DNA of 64,000 bases, taken from assembly GCF_020085105.1 (NCBI RefSeq), contig NC_058051.1, positions 2,934,001 through 2,998,000 on the forward strand, written 5' to 3'. Positions 44,901 through 56,439 of the stretch are shown here, piece after piece. The translations under genes were made by a program, and so were the position numbers. How positions within the stretch are numbered: position 1 is the first letter of the stretch; the number at the start of each line of letters is the position of its first letter. Under the pieces are notes generated by a model, which was given only the letters and a program-made list of their open reading frames with translations, was not told the origin of the DNA and made no database searches. The DNA is from Siniperca chuatsi. Lineage: Eukaryota > Chordata > Actinopteri > Centrarchiformes > Sinipercidae.

Positions 44901-47900
44901 TGGAGATGAGAAGATCGATACCTCTCTCATATTCAGAATATTCCCCAACAACTTTTTTGTTGTAATCTTTACTGTCTAAAACTTCTACAGCGCTCAGACT
45001 CTATATTTCTCTCGGGACGCGGTGACATACTGGATTCTCCACTAGTTGTCTGGCAACCTCACTTTGGAGTGAACTAGGTTAGCTATTTCCCCCTGCTTCC
45101 AGTCTTTATGCTAAGCTGAGCTCATCGCCTCCTGACTCTAGCTTCACATTTAATGGACAGACATGAGAGAGGTATAGATCTTGGCACAAAAATGAATAAA
45201 TGAAATGAATCTACCCTCATAGTGCAGGATGAGGTTGTCTATATTATGGGCAGAGGGGGGAGCAGAGAGCAACTTTTTAGTCAAGTTATTTTCAGCAGTG
45301 GTTACTCTACAGAAGAAGAAGAAAGACATCTTTTCTGGTGGTGTGTGGAGAGAAAGACTAGCAGGGATGTTGGATAGCCCAAGGGGTTGGATTGGTCTAT
45401 GATTTCACATGGCTAAATATGACTTCATTTTGACAATTGAATGGACCTGTGTGTCCTTTAATAGTCCATCCAGATTTTAGCAAGCAAATATAACTTGTCC
45501 TGATAAGAGAGATGTTGTTCGGTCATGTTCTGACAATCTTTTGGGTTGTAATCAGATGTGTCAGAGGATGAATTTATGTTGTATTTGATGTTTACCTAAA
45601 GCTTGTTTGGAGTGAAGTGATCTTGATGATGAGCTGTTGCCACCGCTCCCCTGCTTCTCTAATCATTAGAGTCTCAGAACATTTTATCTCTTGTGAATTA
45701 TGTTTCAGGATGCAGAGCATTAGCTTGTTGTTCTGTGCCAGTAAAGGCCTCATAGCTGCAAATTACTTCACATAGATGTTTCATATGGGAAGCCAAAGAG
45801 AACAGCCTAAACTATTAAAGCAGAGCTATCTGTCTTTCCTTTATGTGAAGCTTTTAGAGAGCCACCTCTCTTGGGGCCCTTCAGTGGTTGAGTGCTTGTT
45901 GATATTTAGAATCTGCCTGCCTGCAGCTCAGGCTCTGAATGAATTACCTGAACCCTAAGACATGCTATATGCCAGACAGCTTTATCTCACCTCAATAGTA
46001 AAGTGTGCATACACTTGTAGCATGCACATTGTATGGTTCTGGTGTGGTCCCTTGCTGTCCTCTGTGATTTAACACCCTGTTGTCTCTGCCTGGTCAGGTT
46101 TGACTACTGCAGGTTTATAGAGCTAGACTACGTTCCCATGGAGACAGGCTATATGGTCTCAATGCGCCCGACTAAAGGCTATGCACCGACCAAGTCGCCG
46201 ACTAAAGGATACACTGCCACCAAGTCTCCAGATCGCCACAGCCGTTCAACAAACTCTCCCTCAACCCCTCGTTCTCGGTCTGTTCTGACTCCCTCTTCTT
46301 TCCACCCCATCAGTGTTGACTCTCTGAAGCATGGGAATGATGAGACCCTTTGCACTGTTGTGAATGTTTCATGTTACATTGTGGAGAACAATGAGAGAAA
46401 GAATTGTTTCCATGGCATCATGTCTAGTCTGACCTGTTACTCCCTTCTTCTTTTGTCTTTGTTTGTTCTTTCCTCACTGTATTTCTTTTGATGAATGATT
46501 CTTGAAGTTATATCATTGAGTGTCTAATTTGTTTTGATTTTTGGTTTGGTTTTCATCTTTGCAGAGCAAATTCTCTTTTTGAAAAACTACAACATCACTG
46601 TCAGTGCCCAAAGGAGTGTGTGTCCTTGTTTCTAAAGCAGAACCGTTGTCTGTTAGCAGTGACTTTAGCCTCTGTATTTGTAATGTGTCTGTGTATAATT
46701 GTGCATTTCTGTGGATTCTGTGTACTGGCATGTTCGTGAACCTGGAATGACATTTGTTCCATTCATGTCTATTTTGATTTTTGGTTTTGAACAGTGTCTT
46801 GATGGTTTTGCTCAGCAGCTCACAGAATTCACTGTCACCTTGTTGTCTGGAGCGTGGTTTCATGGTGTTACCAGGAACAGGTTAACATGTCTCTTCTTAC
46901 TTTGGACCAGGCGGACGACGGCCGCGCCCAGTAATAGAGATCCCTATGGCAATGCCTCCATCAGCAGCAGCAGCAACTCAGGCTCTTGTAAAGGCAGTGA
47001 TTGCAGCCCCACCAAAGGGTAAGACATCAGAAACTGCATGGCCCGTTTAGTAATGGAGATGAAAAGCTTCTCTAACTCAGTCCTCTTTTCTAATATACTC
47101 CCTAGAATGATTGATTGCACTTATTTCAAACCAAACATGAAAGTTACAAACAGAAACTGAAACTTTGTATGACTTCCTCACCTCAGTGAAAATCAGAACT
47201 TGATATTCCTACATTTATTTCTATTCCCATTCCCTAGCTGTTTCATTAGCCTGATAATCAGACTGAACTGCCATTTCATTTTCACTTCATCATCTAAATC
47301 ACTGAAAAAGAGATGTGGGCGGCAATTCAGAGGTCTGGAATCAGGCTCCAGTTCTATAGCTTTTTCCTGTTTCTTTTTTAACACAAGCAAAATGATTTAC
47401 CCCGCTTGATTTCCTCAGTGTCCAAAGTACATTTTCAGTCTTTTAAAGCTGCTCTAATCAATATCTTTATAATAATCGTGGATCAAACAACTGTGTGTTA
47501 TGTATAAGGTGTTGCTTGTAGTGACAAACCCACAGAGAATTATCTCTTGACTCTGCAGTTCCCCTCAGCTCTATGGGGAGTTTTAGTGTCTTTTAACTCA
47601 TTGTAACTGCCTAGTTCTAAAGAACTCGGAAAAACACCTTTCATATGCTCGTGTCCTAGACGTCATCAGAAGTACACGTCATGTACAGACAACCATGGAA
47701 TCCGGCCCCCTCCACCAGAGCAGTACCTCACACCCCTGCAGCAGAAAGAAGTGTGTATCCGACACCTGCGGGCCAGACTAAAGGAAACCATCAACACTCT
47801 ACAAGACAGGTGAGATACTGGGATAGGAATAGAGATTATCAATATTGGCCAGAAAGTTAGTTCTCATATTGGTCCCTAACCATCACCCTAAGCCTAGTAT

Positions 47901-49950
47901 AGTTTGTCTTTATTTGTTCCTTCCTTCTCCTTTTTCTCTTCTCCATTTTCACCCTCTTAGGGACACAGAGATAGATGCGCTGAGAAGCCAGCTTTACAGG
48001 ATGCAGGAGGACTGGGTTGAGGAGGAATGTCACCGTGTGGAGGCTCAGCTGGCCCTGAAGGAGGCGCGTCAGGAGATCCAACAGCTCAAACAGGCTGTGG
48101 ACACTGTTCGTGCCAGTCTCAGTGATGCTGAGGGGCTCAGCGGGGACATAGGGGCCCAGAAGTACTTCCAGGACATCAACGCTCAGAACCACAAGCTTGA
48201 GAACCTTTTAATCAACATGGAGCTAGCCCAGGCTGGATTAGCCAAGGAGGGGGAAGCCATACCAGGCTGTCGGACCCGTGTTGGGGGTTCGGCACCAGCA
48301 TCAGTATCAGGGGAAAGTCCAGGAGGAATACCCAAACTGCCAGTAGGAGGGAGGGGGTCTTGCTCCTGCGATGCTTCCCCAGCCCGTTCTCTGACCCGGA
48401 GCTCCACCTACACTAAGCTGAGTGATCAGGCGCTGGCGGACCGGAACGGCAATGGCCCGGACTTTCCTTGTCTGTCAGGTGACGGCACCCAGGACAGCGG
48501 CTTTGTGTGCTGTGGGGAGAGCAGCGTCCCCAGCCGGGCCGACCTGCTGCTGGAGGCCGCCTTCCTCTCTGAGGAAACAGCATCTTTACTCAGCTCCTAC
48601 ACGCAGACCTTTTCCCACTCTCTGCCCAACTCTCTGCCCAAGTCTCTGCCTCATACTTTCTCCCATACCTTACCTCATTCTTTCCCTCACAAATTGTCCC
48701 ACTCTGTGCCCCACACTATTCCGCACTCCTCCACCTATGAGAAGCTGTGCACAGGGGAGCGGCTGGCGCCCTTTCGTTGCGGCCTGGGTGGAGGGGGCTG
48801 TATGAGTCATCCCTGCCTGTCGCACCACCACCTCTACCTGCACCCCCTGCGGGAGACGGGCATTCAGACCGAAAGCTGCCCCATCCCTGCAACGGCAGGT
48901 TACCCCTCTGATCTGGATACCATTGCGGAGCAACGCACTTTCCGCTCCCAGGCCTGCAGCCCCACCTCCACCTGGATGTCTGATGAGGGGGAGGAGGAGC
49001 TGGACTCTATCACCACCACAACTTCAGCAACCACAGCGACGGTCATGAGTATGGCAACAGAGCCGATCCCAGTCTCCAAAACACCGCTGGTCCCTCCCTT
49101 ACCGCGGTCTGCTACTGTGGCGTGTTCCATGGAAAGTCCTCTGTGTGGGGAGGAAGAGGGTGTGGAGGAAGAGGAAAAGCAGGAGAAAGAGAAGAGAGAG
49201 AAGGAAGCTGCGGCAACAGAGAAGCAGGAGGGAGCAACAGTGATCAGACTGGCTGAAGAAGGGCAGCAGATGCAGATGGGCTCAGTGGGAGGAAATGAGG
49301 TGGAAGTTCAGGGTGCAGTGGAGGAGGCAGCACCAGGAAAACTGTGCGATTTAGCAGAGACATCAGCAGGGATGCAGGGTGAGCTTAAGTTCGGAGGATG
49401 CTGTGGAGAAAGCAGACGGAGTGGGACAACACTGGAAAACCTCAGCGTAGAAGACAGGCAGCAAGGAGTAGGTCTGTCAGCAGGATCAACCCAGGTAGAG
49501 ACAGCAGAGCTGAGTCCAAGTCGCCCAGGATTATCACCAGGCGTAGAACAGCCTCACACCTCCCAGCCGAGGAGATCTACTTCCCATGAGGAGATAGCTG
49601 GTGTCATTGTAGTTGAGGTGCATGATGAGGACGATGATGAAGATGAAACTAAAGAACAAGGCGCCACAGGGGGCGCTACAGCAAAGGAGGGAGATTTGTC
49701 TGGCGATGGGACAATTCAGAAAAGCTACTGGAGTCGTCACTTCCTGGTTGATCTGCTAGCAGTGGCCATCCCTGTGGTGCCAACAGTGGCATGGCTCTGC
49801 CGTGGTCCAGTCCGTGGTGGACAGCCCATGTATCATATAGGGTCGCTCCTGCGAGGCTGTTGCACTGTGGCGCTGCACTCGCTGCGCAGGGGAGGTGGGT
49901 TGAGGCATTACCCCGCAGGCGGGGGAGACCTGGGCGGGTCACTGATATAA
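38868..49950 (+). CDS. snph: Syntaphilin, six coding exons
   Basis: Joining 38868-38917, 41372-41530, 46098-46277, 46911-47018, 47660-47809 and 47961-49950 gives one open frame of 878 codons. Every junction up to exon 6 is phase 2. Syntaphilin docks axonal mitochondria on microtubules and, in mammals, binds syntaxin-1. Matches to the family are the SSSSNSGSCKGSDCSP block, DNHGIRPPPPEQYLTPLQQK, a coiled coil (about residues 192-306, including EDWVEEECHRVEAQLALKEA) and the C-terminal VDLLAVAIPVVPTVAWLCR membrane segment (about 811-829), followed by LLRGCCTVALHSLRR. The paralogue SYBU differs at this C-terminus. At 878 residues it is longer than the roughly 500-residue human form, because of an extended N-terminus and a low-complexity middle. 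It converges on sdcbp2. The start codon and the exon 3 donor are the least certain points. Confidence 0.9.
39065..39775. mobile_element. MITE in the first snph coding intron
   Basis: Left CCTGTATTATCAAGTGTCTC and, from the right end reversed, CTGTATTTATCAAGCGTCTC are inverted termini; TCCTA and ACTCCTA blocks follow on both sides. The interior is non-coding. Confidence 0.6.
40180..40590. mobile_element. MITE with GGGTTGCC termini in a snph intron
   Basis: TTTTGGGTTGCCAGGTT at 40191 pairs with AACCAGGCAACCCAAAA ending at 40580; flanking AAGAAC and GTTCTT extend the inverted repeat. The interior is rich in ATTAATG-type AT repeats. Confidence 0.65.
41372..41530 (+). CDS. snph: snph coding exon 2 (Pro/Ser/Gly-rich N-terminal part)
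   Basis: It follows TCTTTTCCTCAG and ends at a GTGAGA donor, 159 bases, phase 2 to phase 2. It encodes FNPLKALQPKRRLQQILASS and a Pro/Val/Gly/Ala-rich run. The frame would hit a stop just inside the intron, so the splice is needed. It is a basic then low-complexity segment with no known fold. Confidence 0.75.
41531..44850 (+). other. snph intron, left part
   Basis: No exon signals with coding character. 41700-43060 has patches that look like old repeats (GGTTGCTAAGCTATGATTGG near 42688), but I cannot name them. Confidence 0.4.
44852..44904. repeat. Perfect 20-bp inverted repeat (hairpin)
   Basis: The arm TCCATGTCAGACAATGGACA (44852-44871) is followed by a 13-base loop and its exact reverse complement (44885-44904). 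It lies in a snph intron, so the transcript could fold here. Confidence 0.9.
44905..45200. repeat. Fragment of the TTAA-flanked element family
   Basis: GATGAGAAGATCGATACCTC on the left and TTCCAGTCTTTATGCTAAGC with GACATGAGAGAGGTATAGAT on the right match the inverted termini of 32706-33843. The core is shorter. Confidence 0.6.
46098..46277 (+). CDS. snph: snph coding exon 3 (TKGY/TKSP repeats)
   Basis: It starts after GCCTGGTCAG in phase 2 with FDYCRFIELDYVPMETGYMV, then imperfect repeats of TKGYxxTKSP, a proline-directed phosphorylation-like pattern. The donor is placed at GTCTGT (46278), because that gives PSTPRSR joined to RTTAAPSN in the right phase, as in the family. It is a weak donor; the open frame itself runs on to 46491. 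An in-frame ATG at 46138 could start a shorter isoform. Confidence 0.65.
46911..47018 (+). CDS. snph: snph coding exon 4 (Ser-rich block)
   Basis: The acceptor is CTTTGGACCAG and the donor GTAAGAC, 108 bases. It encodes RDPYGNASISSSSNSGSCKG and SDCSPTK, the conserved Ser-rich segment of syntaphilin. Confidence 0.9.
47660..47809 (+). CDS. snph: snph coding exon 5 (start of coiled coil)
   Basis: It starts after GTGTCCTAG and ends at GTGAGA, 150 bases. It encodes CTDNHGIRPPPPEQYLTPLQ, QKEVCIRHLRARLKETINTL and QD, nearly identical to the vertebrate family. Confidence 0.95.
47961..49950 (+). CDS. snph: snph coding exon 6 (coiled coil, linker, membrane anchor)
   Basis: The acceptor is CACCCTCTTAG; the stop TAA is at 49948. 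In order it encodes the rest of the coiled coil (DTEIDALRSQLYRMQEDWVE onward), SPARSLTRSSTYTKLSD, a four-residue Ser/Pro/His repeat near 48595-48740, a STYEKL motif, Glu/Lys-rich and Asp/Glu-rich runs, and the membrane anchor near 49740-49800. Length and low-complexity content exceed the mammalian exon. Confidence 0.95.
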
Positions 49951-50905
49951 GAGGAGAATCTGTTCAGCATCTCTGTCGTGCTTAACCTCGACCTCTCCTG
50001 TATGGATCTGGGTCCTTAGCTTGTTGGAAGATACATGTAGTGTGAGGAGAGCAAGATGAAAAACATGTCCTGCATTTCTCATCAAGGTTAATAGCTGAGG
50101 GGAGCATCAGGAACAGGAAATGTGCATTTATGACTAAACTCTTTTCTGTTTGGTCCTGCTCCTTATTGTCTCTCACCCACTGGTCCTTGCTGTTGCTACC
50201 AAGATGTCTGCTAACACAACTGACTTGTGCAAAACTGAATGAGCTAATTGAAATGAATGATCTATGCTTGGATGTTTAACGCTGATTGGTTTGTTTTTAA
50301 ATGCAGGAAAATGTTAAAGGATCATTGATCTGTCCAACCTAACAGTCTGACTCAATTCTGACATGTTCAAATGATCACATGTTGGTGACTGTGTACATGA
50401 AATATAGTATGTGTATAGAGTGTGTACATGTATAACTAAATGATCTCGTCTGCAGTAGACGAGCTACACTCTGCTCATTGACCAGTGACAGAGGGAAAAT
50501 GCACCCTAATTCAGAATTCAAGCGTTTCCTATGGTTTGAGACAGTTTGGGCTTTTCTTTAACATCTTTTACATCTTCAGGACTGCAAACATAGAGCTTAT
50601 CTACTATCAAGAAACAACAAAATAGACACAGAACTACACTGATTCTAAGGGTAGAAACACACCAAAACAAACTGCAGCAAGCCTGCCAAGAACCATAGAC
50701 ACTTCCAATACGCTGTTGGACAGCAGATCAATCGTGGTGTCAAGCCAAACGCTTCCACTGTTATTTCTGTTTATGCCAGGCAGACACTGTGTAAAGCCCA
50801 ATTTTAACACCAAACTGGTCTCCTCTGACTTATTTTAGAGTCGGGCCGAATATCTATGAGATTGGTTGACGTTTGACGTTCAGTTTGAGGGGGTCACAAT
50901 GCCAT
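49951..50905 (+). other. snph: Probable snph 3' UTR, proximal part
   Basis: It follows the stop directly. It holds no reading frame of interest. No canonical AATAAA that I trust lies before the LINE at 50909, so the transcript end is undetermined. Confidence 0.5.
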
Positions 50906-50908
50906 GAA

Positions 50909-51905
50909 GATAAGATAACATTAGATAATCCTTTATTAATCCCAAAATGGGTAAATTTGCAGTGTTAAGTATAAAGGGATTCGCGCAATAGCAAGAAGCA
51001 TCAATAAAAAAGCGAGATATAATAAAGAAGTAAACATGCACATTGTTTCACATAGGAAATATTGATATTGCACGAGTAAATGTGTCAGTTTTGGTGTGTG
51101 GTCTACTGGGAGCAGTGTTTATTGTAACGTCTGACAGCAGCAGGAAGGATGGACCTGCGGTATCTCTCCTTTACACACGGGTGGAGCAGCCTGTCACTGA
51201 AGGAGCTGCCCAGTGCTGTCAGTGTCCTGCATGGAGTGAGACATGTTCTCCATCAGGGATGATAGCTCAGCCATCATTCTACTTTCTCCCACCACCTCCA
51301 CTGGGTCGAGGGGGCATCCTAGGACAGAGCTGGCCTTCTTAAGCAGTCTGTTAAGTCTCTTCCTGTCAGCAGTCGAGATGCTGCTGCCCCAGCAGACCAC
51401 TCCATAGAAGATGGCTGATGCCACCACAGAGGCATCAAAAAGGTCCTCAGGAGTGCCCCCCTGCACTCCAAAAGACCAGAGTCTCCTCAGCAGATAGACT
51501 GATCTGGCCTTTCTTAAATAGTGCATTTGTATTGTCAGCCCAGTTTATTATTCATATGAACACCCAGGTACCTGTAAGATTTCACCATCTCAATGTCCAT
51601 TCAATGGATGTTCACTGGTATAGGAGGAGAGTGTATGCACAAGCGGAAGTCCACCACCAGCTCTTTGGTTTTCCCTGCATTGATCTTGACGCGGTTCTGC
51701 CGGAACCAACCCACAAAGCCCTGGGTCGGTTCTCTGTACTTCCTGTCGTCCCCATCTGTGATGAGGCCGACGATTGCGGAGTCGTCAGAGAACTTTTGCA
51801 GGTAGCAGTTAGCTGAGTTCTGCAGTGTAGAGAATGAAGAGGAAGGGAGCCGAGACTGTTCCCTGCGGGGCCCCCTGTGCTGCCGACAACCATGTCAGAC
51901 TCACA
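50909..51905 (-). mobile_element. L2-like LINE 3' half, antisense to snph
   Basis: The minus strand gives FSDDSAIVGLITDGDDRKY (the catalytic box is FSDD rather than YADD), VKINAGKTKELVVDF, SYRYLGVHMNNKLG, then YLRKARSVYLLRRLWSFGVQ and WGSSISTADRKRLNRLLKKA. Frameshifts separate the parts. The 3' end is TTGGGATTAATAAAGGATTA with ATCT-type terminal repeats near 50909. It is dead, but longer than the other copies here. Confidence 0.85.
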
Positions 51906-52269
51906 GTGGGCATTCAGAGCAAAAAACAGCCCTGTATTAAAACAACAGAAGGGGCTGTGTTGTTGGAGGCCTGTTGAGACATGAAATATGATCCAGGAAA
52001 TCTGGTTTGAGTAACAGATCCATGAGTCTGAAGGCTTATCAAACACTAAAATAATGCACAGTGGTTTATAGTACTCTGAGACAGGATTTTATTACTCTGG
52101 AGTTGGCAGCAGTTATTTAATCTTTTGTTGCGATGATCATGAGGTAAACAGTAGAAATATAGCATTCTTGTTAACAAGTCTAAGTCTAATCTACCAGAAA
52201 TGTGTGCTTGCACGTGTGTGATTGGCCAATGCAGCATGGCAAAAGTTGAGCACCTCAAATTTTTACAAA

Positions 52270-52400
52270 TTATCATGTTACATCTCGCCTGTTTAATCCG
52301 TACACAAAAAGAAATGTAGAAACAAGCTGTGGTTTTACAGGAAGTTAGGTGCGGGAACTATTTCTTGTTCTTAAAATTTAGAGGTGCTGGTAGACACCTT
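52270..52400. repeat. Fragment of the TTAA-flanked element family
   Basis: ATCTCGCCTGTTTAATCCGT, then GGTTTTACAGGAAGTTAGGT and AGAGGTGCTGGTAG, is internal text I associate with the GGAATAGTTCGACATTT repeat family. Confidence 0.45.
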
Positions 52401-55285
52401 AACAAGGATATTTCACTCTTGGCAAAAAAGTGAAAAAGCGCATTACCCAAACTATTCCGTTAATGTTAGTAGTTACTTTACATGTTGTGGCTGGCTGTGG
52501 TCTTGACTGAGACTGTGTTGTGATAGAAATAAAACTGAACTTGAAATGAATTACTTAAATCACAGTTGATACACTTGGAAGTAGACCTGTATTGTGCAGG
52601 AATTGAATAACTGCCTTAGCAATCAGTTGTTAGTTCTCATATTGGCCAAAGAAAGATTTGATAGAAACACAAAACACTCCTCCATCTGACAATCACTTGA
52701 GTTTCTTCTGAATTCCGCTTTCCCAAGGGATACAATCCATTAACATCTCTTTGCAGTAGAATCTGCTCTTTCATGTCCCTCAACCCCAGCATGCCCAGGT
52801 ACCCAGGATAGCCTGACTTCACAGCCCATCTCCCCAATTCTAAACAAAATAGTCATTAATAAGGTCAGGTCCTGTGAGGGATTCGTTGCTTCTCATAGAA
52901 AATGAATGGGAGCTGGTGGCTCCACCCAGCTCACATTGGTGTGTTTCTACCCTGAGAATATATGATTACATCTCCAGAAATCAAACAAAGCTGATTCAGA
53001 TGCAAGCGTAGAGCGTAATGACAACAACACGGACATTATGTTTTAGGGTGGACTTTTTCCTGCACTCAGTCCTGTGGTCGGTCCTTGTACCCCGAGGCTT
53101 GCATTGAAATCAAACTCAGCTGAACTATAGAATTATTGAAAATAATTGAACTCAATTTGGGTTACTTTCATTTCACATAACACACATAGAAAATCTCGAT
53201 TGGATTCATCAAATCTAACAGGAAAGTCATAAAATGATCAGACACTTTTGTTAGATACTCACTGGCTCAGTTTGACACTTTGATGTAGATCTGAATGAAG
53301 TGAGTTGTGCTCAGTCTGTGCTCTGTGCTGTATATTTCCGCTAACTTAATGTCAGTCATTGCAAATATTTCAACTTTATTTGTTTAACAGATCATTCTGC
53401 AAAGCATTTCTAGACATGGGGTACTACATGTCAGTTGACACTCAAAATGTAAATCAAGATATCTGGGTTGTAATCACATTTAGGTCAAGGTGTTTCCTTC
53501 CTGTGTGAATGTGGCTTCTGATGGCAATTCCTTCTGTTTGCTGATCTTGTGCAGATGTTTAACTTTGTGTGTAATAAGGGCAAATAAGCACCCTGCAACT
53601 TTAAAATCAAAATTAATCTGACTGTCAGATTAAGGAGCTAAACGTGGATCGAGAGACACCCCGACACAACCAGCAAAAATCATCTGACACCAACTGAATT
53701 GTTTAGTTCTTCGGTGAAGAAATAAGCAGCATGAATCTTTTTTTTTTGTTACTGTTTGGTTGACATATTTTTGCACTATTATTCACTTTATAAATTTTAA
53801 GCAATTACTTGAAGTTGAGATTGTATGTGTATCCAAAGTGTTGTATGTCCACTGAGTTCTGACTGATTGTTCTGCAGTGTCAATTAAGTTTGACGTTGTG
53901 CTGATAATGTTTAAGGCAAAAATGAAACAGGTGAAGTGTAACTAAGATAATGCAGACATTTCAGGTAGATCCTTAAAAATACTACAATACATGCCATGAT
54001 TTCTGTGAATACTGTAAAGCAGTTGCCTTTCATCCACGATCAGAGCTATTGAGCTCAGCTCTTTACATTTGACCACAATATGTATCTACAGGCCATACAA
54101 AATAATGGACATTTAAGTCTAAATCCTGTTTTAAAAACACACACTGGTATAGAATGAGCAGTGTTTGTGCTACGTGGTCAAATTATGTAATTGTCAGATG
54201 TCAGTGACAATCATTACAATCCCTGTCTGTGTTTGGTTTTCACTTCATCGATCTGAAGGATCCACAAAAGCAGCGGCCATTATTGATGCATTGAGATCCA
54301 TGAAAAGATTGAATGAATGCCTTACAGACACACAGGACTGTCTCTTCTCCACTTAGCCACATTTGCTCATCCATAAGCTTTCCTCATCATCACTTTCATT
54401 ATCATGAGTTGTGCACTAGTTCTGTTCCCATCTCCTGACTGAATGAACCACTTGGCTAAAGTGGATTAGGAGGCTAAAACAATTTTCATATTTGACAAAA
54501 AGCCATATAATCCTGTGAGGTACAGGTGTGAGAATGTGGGAGGCAGCCTCCTCCTCTCAATATTAATGTATTGTGAAACTACATCTCTAATGATGAAAGT
54601 CATGTGAAAGATAGCTACTGTATATCAGCAATGTACTTTGATTTCAGTCAATCAAACTCTCCGCTGTCATTAAACACAGGCTATTGTAACCAAGAGGGTG
54701 AGAGAGGAAAGGAAAGGGTAGATTTAGTGAACTTGTGATGCTGTGTTAAGAGGTTCAGGTTTAGGAGTTCAAGCTTGTTCTAGGTCGCAGCAATCATCTC
54801 AACCCCCTTAATTTACCTCTATGCACAACAGTCTACACTTTAGCTGCATTATGTGGTCATGTATGTGAGTGTCTGATAGGTTTATTACTAGACTGTAGTG
54901 CATTGCTATTATTGTATTATGGAGCTCCACAAAGTCCTTAAAGATGATTTTTTTAATCTTGTGCACAAAAGTTATCACTCATTATCTTGTGCCCAGATGT
55001 TATCTTGTTCACATAACATAACATTCTTGTGCATCCATGTTCTTGTCCTGTTCGCACAAGACACAGTTATATATCTTGTCAGTTATGTATCTGATGTATC
55101 TTGCAAACAGACGATCCACAAGTTATCATTTAATACCTTGTGCACTGGACTTAGGGGCCTCCATATTCAGTAGCTTTTTGTCTTTTGCTTTAATATGTTT
55201 GCAGGTGTTTCTAACAGGCTTGCATTACACCTTTGTCTTCACTTCAGAAAAAGGACGTTTTTCCTTGCCACTGTCGCCAAGTGCT
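52401..55285. other. Gene-free stretch downstream of snph
   Basis: Only chance open frames. A possible polyadenylation hexamer occurs at about 52527 (AAATAAAAC). No exon or repeat that I can name. Confidence 0.4.
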
Positions 55286-55289
55286 TGAT

Positions 55290-55430
55290 CATGGTGGGAT
55301 TTGTTGGGTCTCTGTAAATAATATTATAAAGAGTGCGGTCTAGACCTGCTCTATAGGAAAAGGGCAATGAGATAACTTCTGTTATGAATTGGCACTATAT
55401 AAATAAAATTGAATTGAATTGAACTTACTA
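55290..55430 (+). mobile_element. Retroposon 3' tail ending in GAATT repeats
   Basis: GTTGGGTCTCTGTAAATAAT, GCGGTCTAGACCTGCTCTAT, GAGATAACTTCTGTTATGAA and CACTATATAAATAAAATTGA, then GAATT repeats. The reverse complement of 62617-62712 matches it closely. Confidence 0.75.
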
Positions 55431-56435
55431 CTCCTAATAGGGTTTGGTGAACATAATCACATCCTTGGAGTGATTTTGCCCCCAACATTTTCCTGTTCAG
55501 TGGGTAACGAGCATTATGGCGTGCAGTGTCCTCGTTGAGGATTCTGACTCAACAAGGGTTGACTCATCAGGGTGTGATTGATTTATTCATTAAAAGTTTT
55601 ATCTGACTTTCCTCCGATCAGTCTTTACCATATAGCACTTCATCAAAACCCATTCCAAGATTATCACAATGCCAAGGAGGCCATTATCCCACGAGTGTCC
55701 TACACTGTCTCTGCAAGAACGTCATTGTACCTCACAGTGACCCTGTTTTCTTTTTCTGTCCCATAGTACACCTGAACTTCCTGCTATAGTGTAAGGTTGT
55801 GCCAGTGTACTGTTTGTGGGTGGAGGGGGGGGTGACTGAGTGATTATATACTACGTATATCCTTAGACACACATGATGCTGAATATATCTTGGGGAACAC
55901 ATGGGGAGGTGTTTTTTTTTTAATTATTTTTTAGATTTTAATGTGTATTGTCATTATATGCTTTATTCCTTGTCAGATTGTCTGAGTATGTGTTCCATAG
56001 CCTATGTAATGATAATTAGCATATAGAGGTTATACCAAGTCCTATAACATCCTACTATTGAGGACATTCAATGCCTTGTAAAGGAATTCAGCTGACATCG
56101 CTGATCTACAGATAACTTCATGTAAATTAACTATTTTAATGGCAATAGTAGTGTGTACAGTAAAAGACATCAGTAGGCTACTTCTCCATTCACACTCCCG
56201 ACACACTGTATAAAGGAAGACCAAAAGCCCCTATATTAAACAGCATGGAGGAAACGTTTCTGTTGTCTTCATCTGTGTGTTTGTCTGAATTTAGTATCTC
56301 TGGATGTTTTTCTTGCTTGATATTGTGACAGTGTTGTATTTTTTCCCAACCACACGGATTCTGAAGAACATTATATGTTTGTATGAGATACATGTCCTGA
56401 GGGGAGGACAAACACCAACAGGGCTAATGTGAACA
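55431..56435. other. Intergenic stretch between snph and sdcbp2
   Basis: AT-rich, no exon or repeat recognised. Confidence 0.4.
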
Positions 56436-56439
56436 GAAA

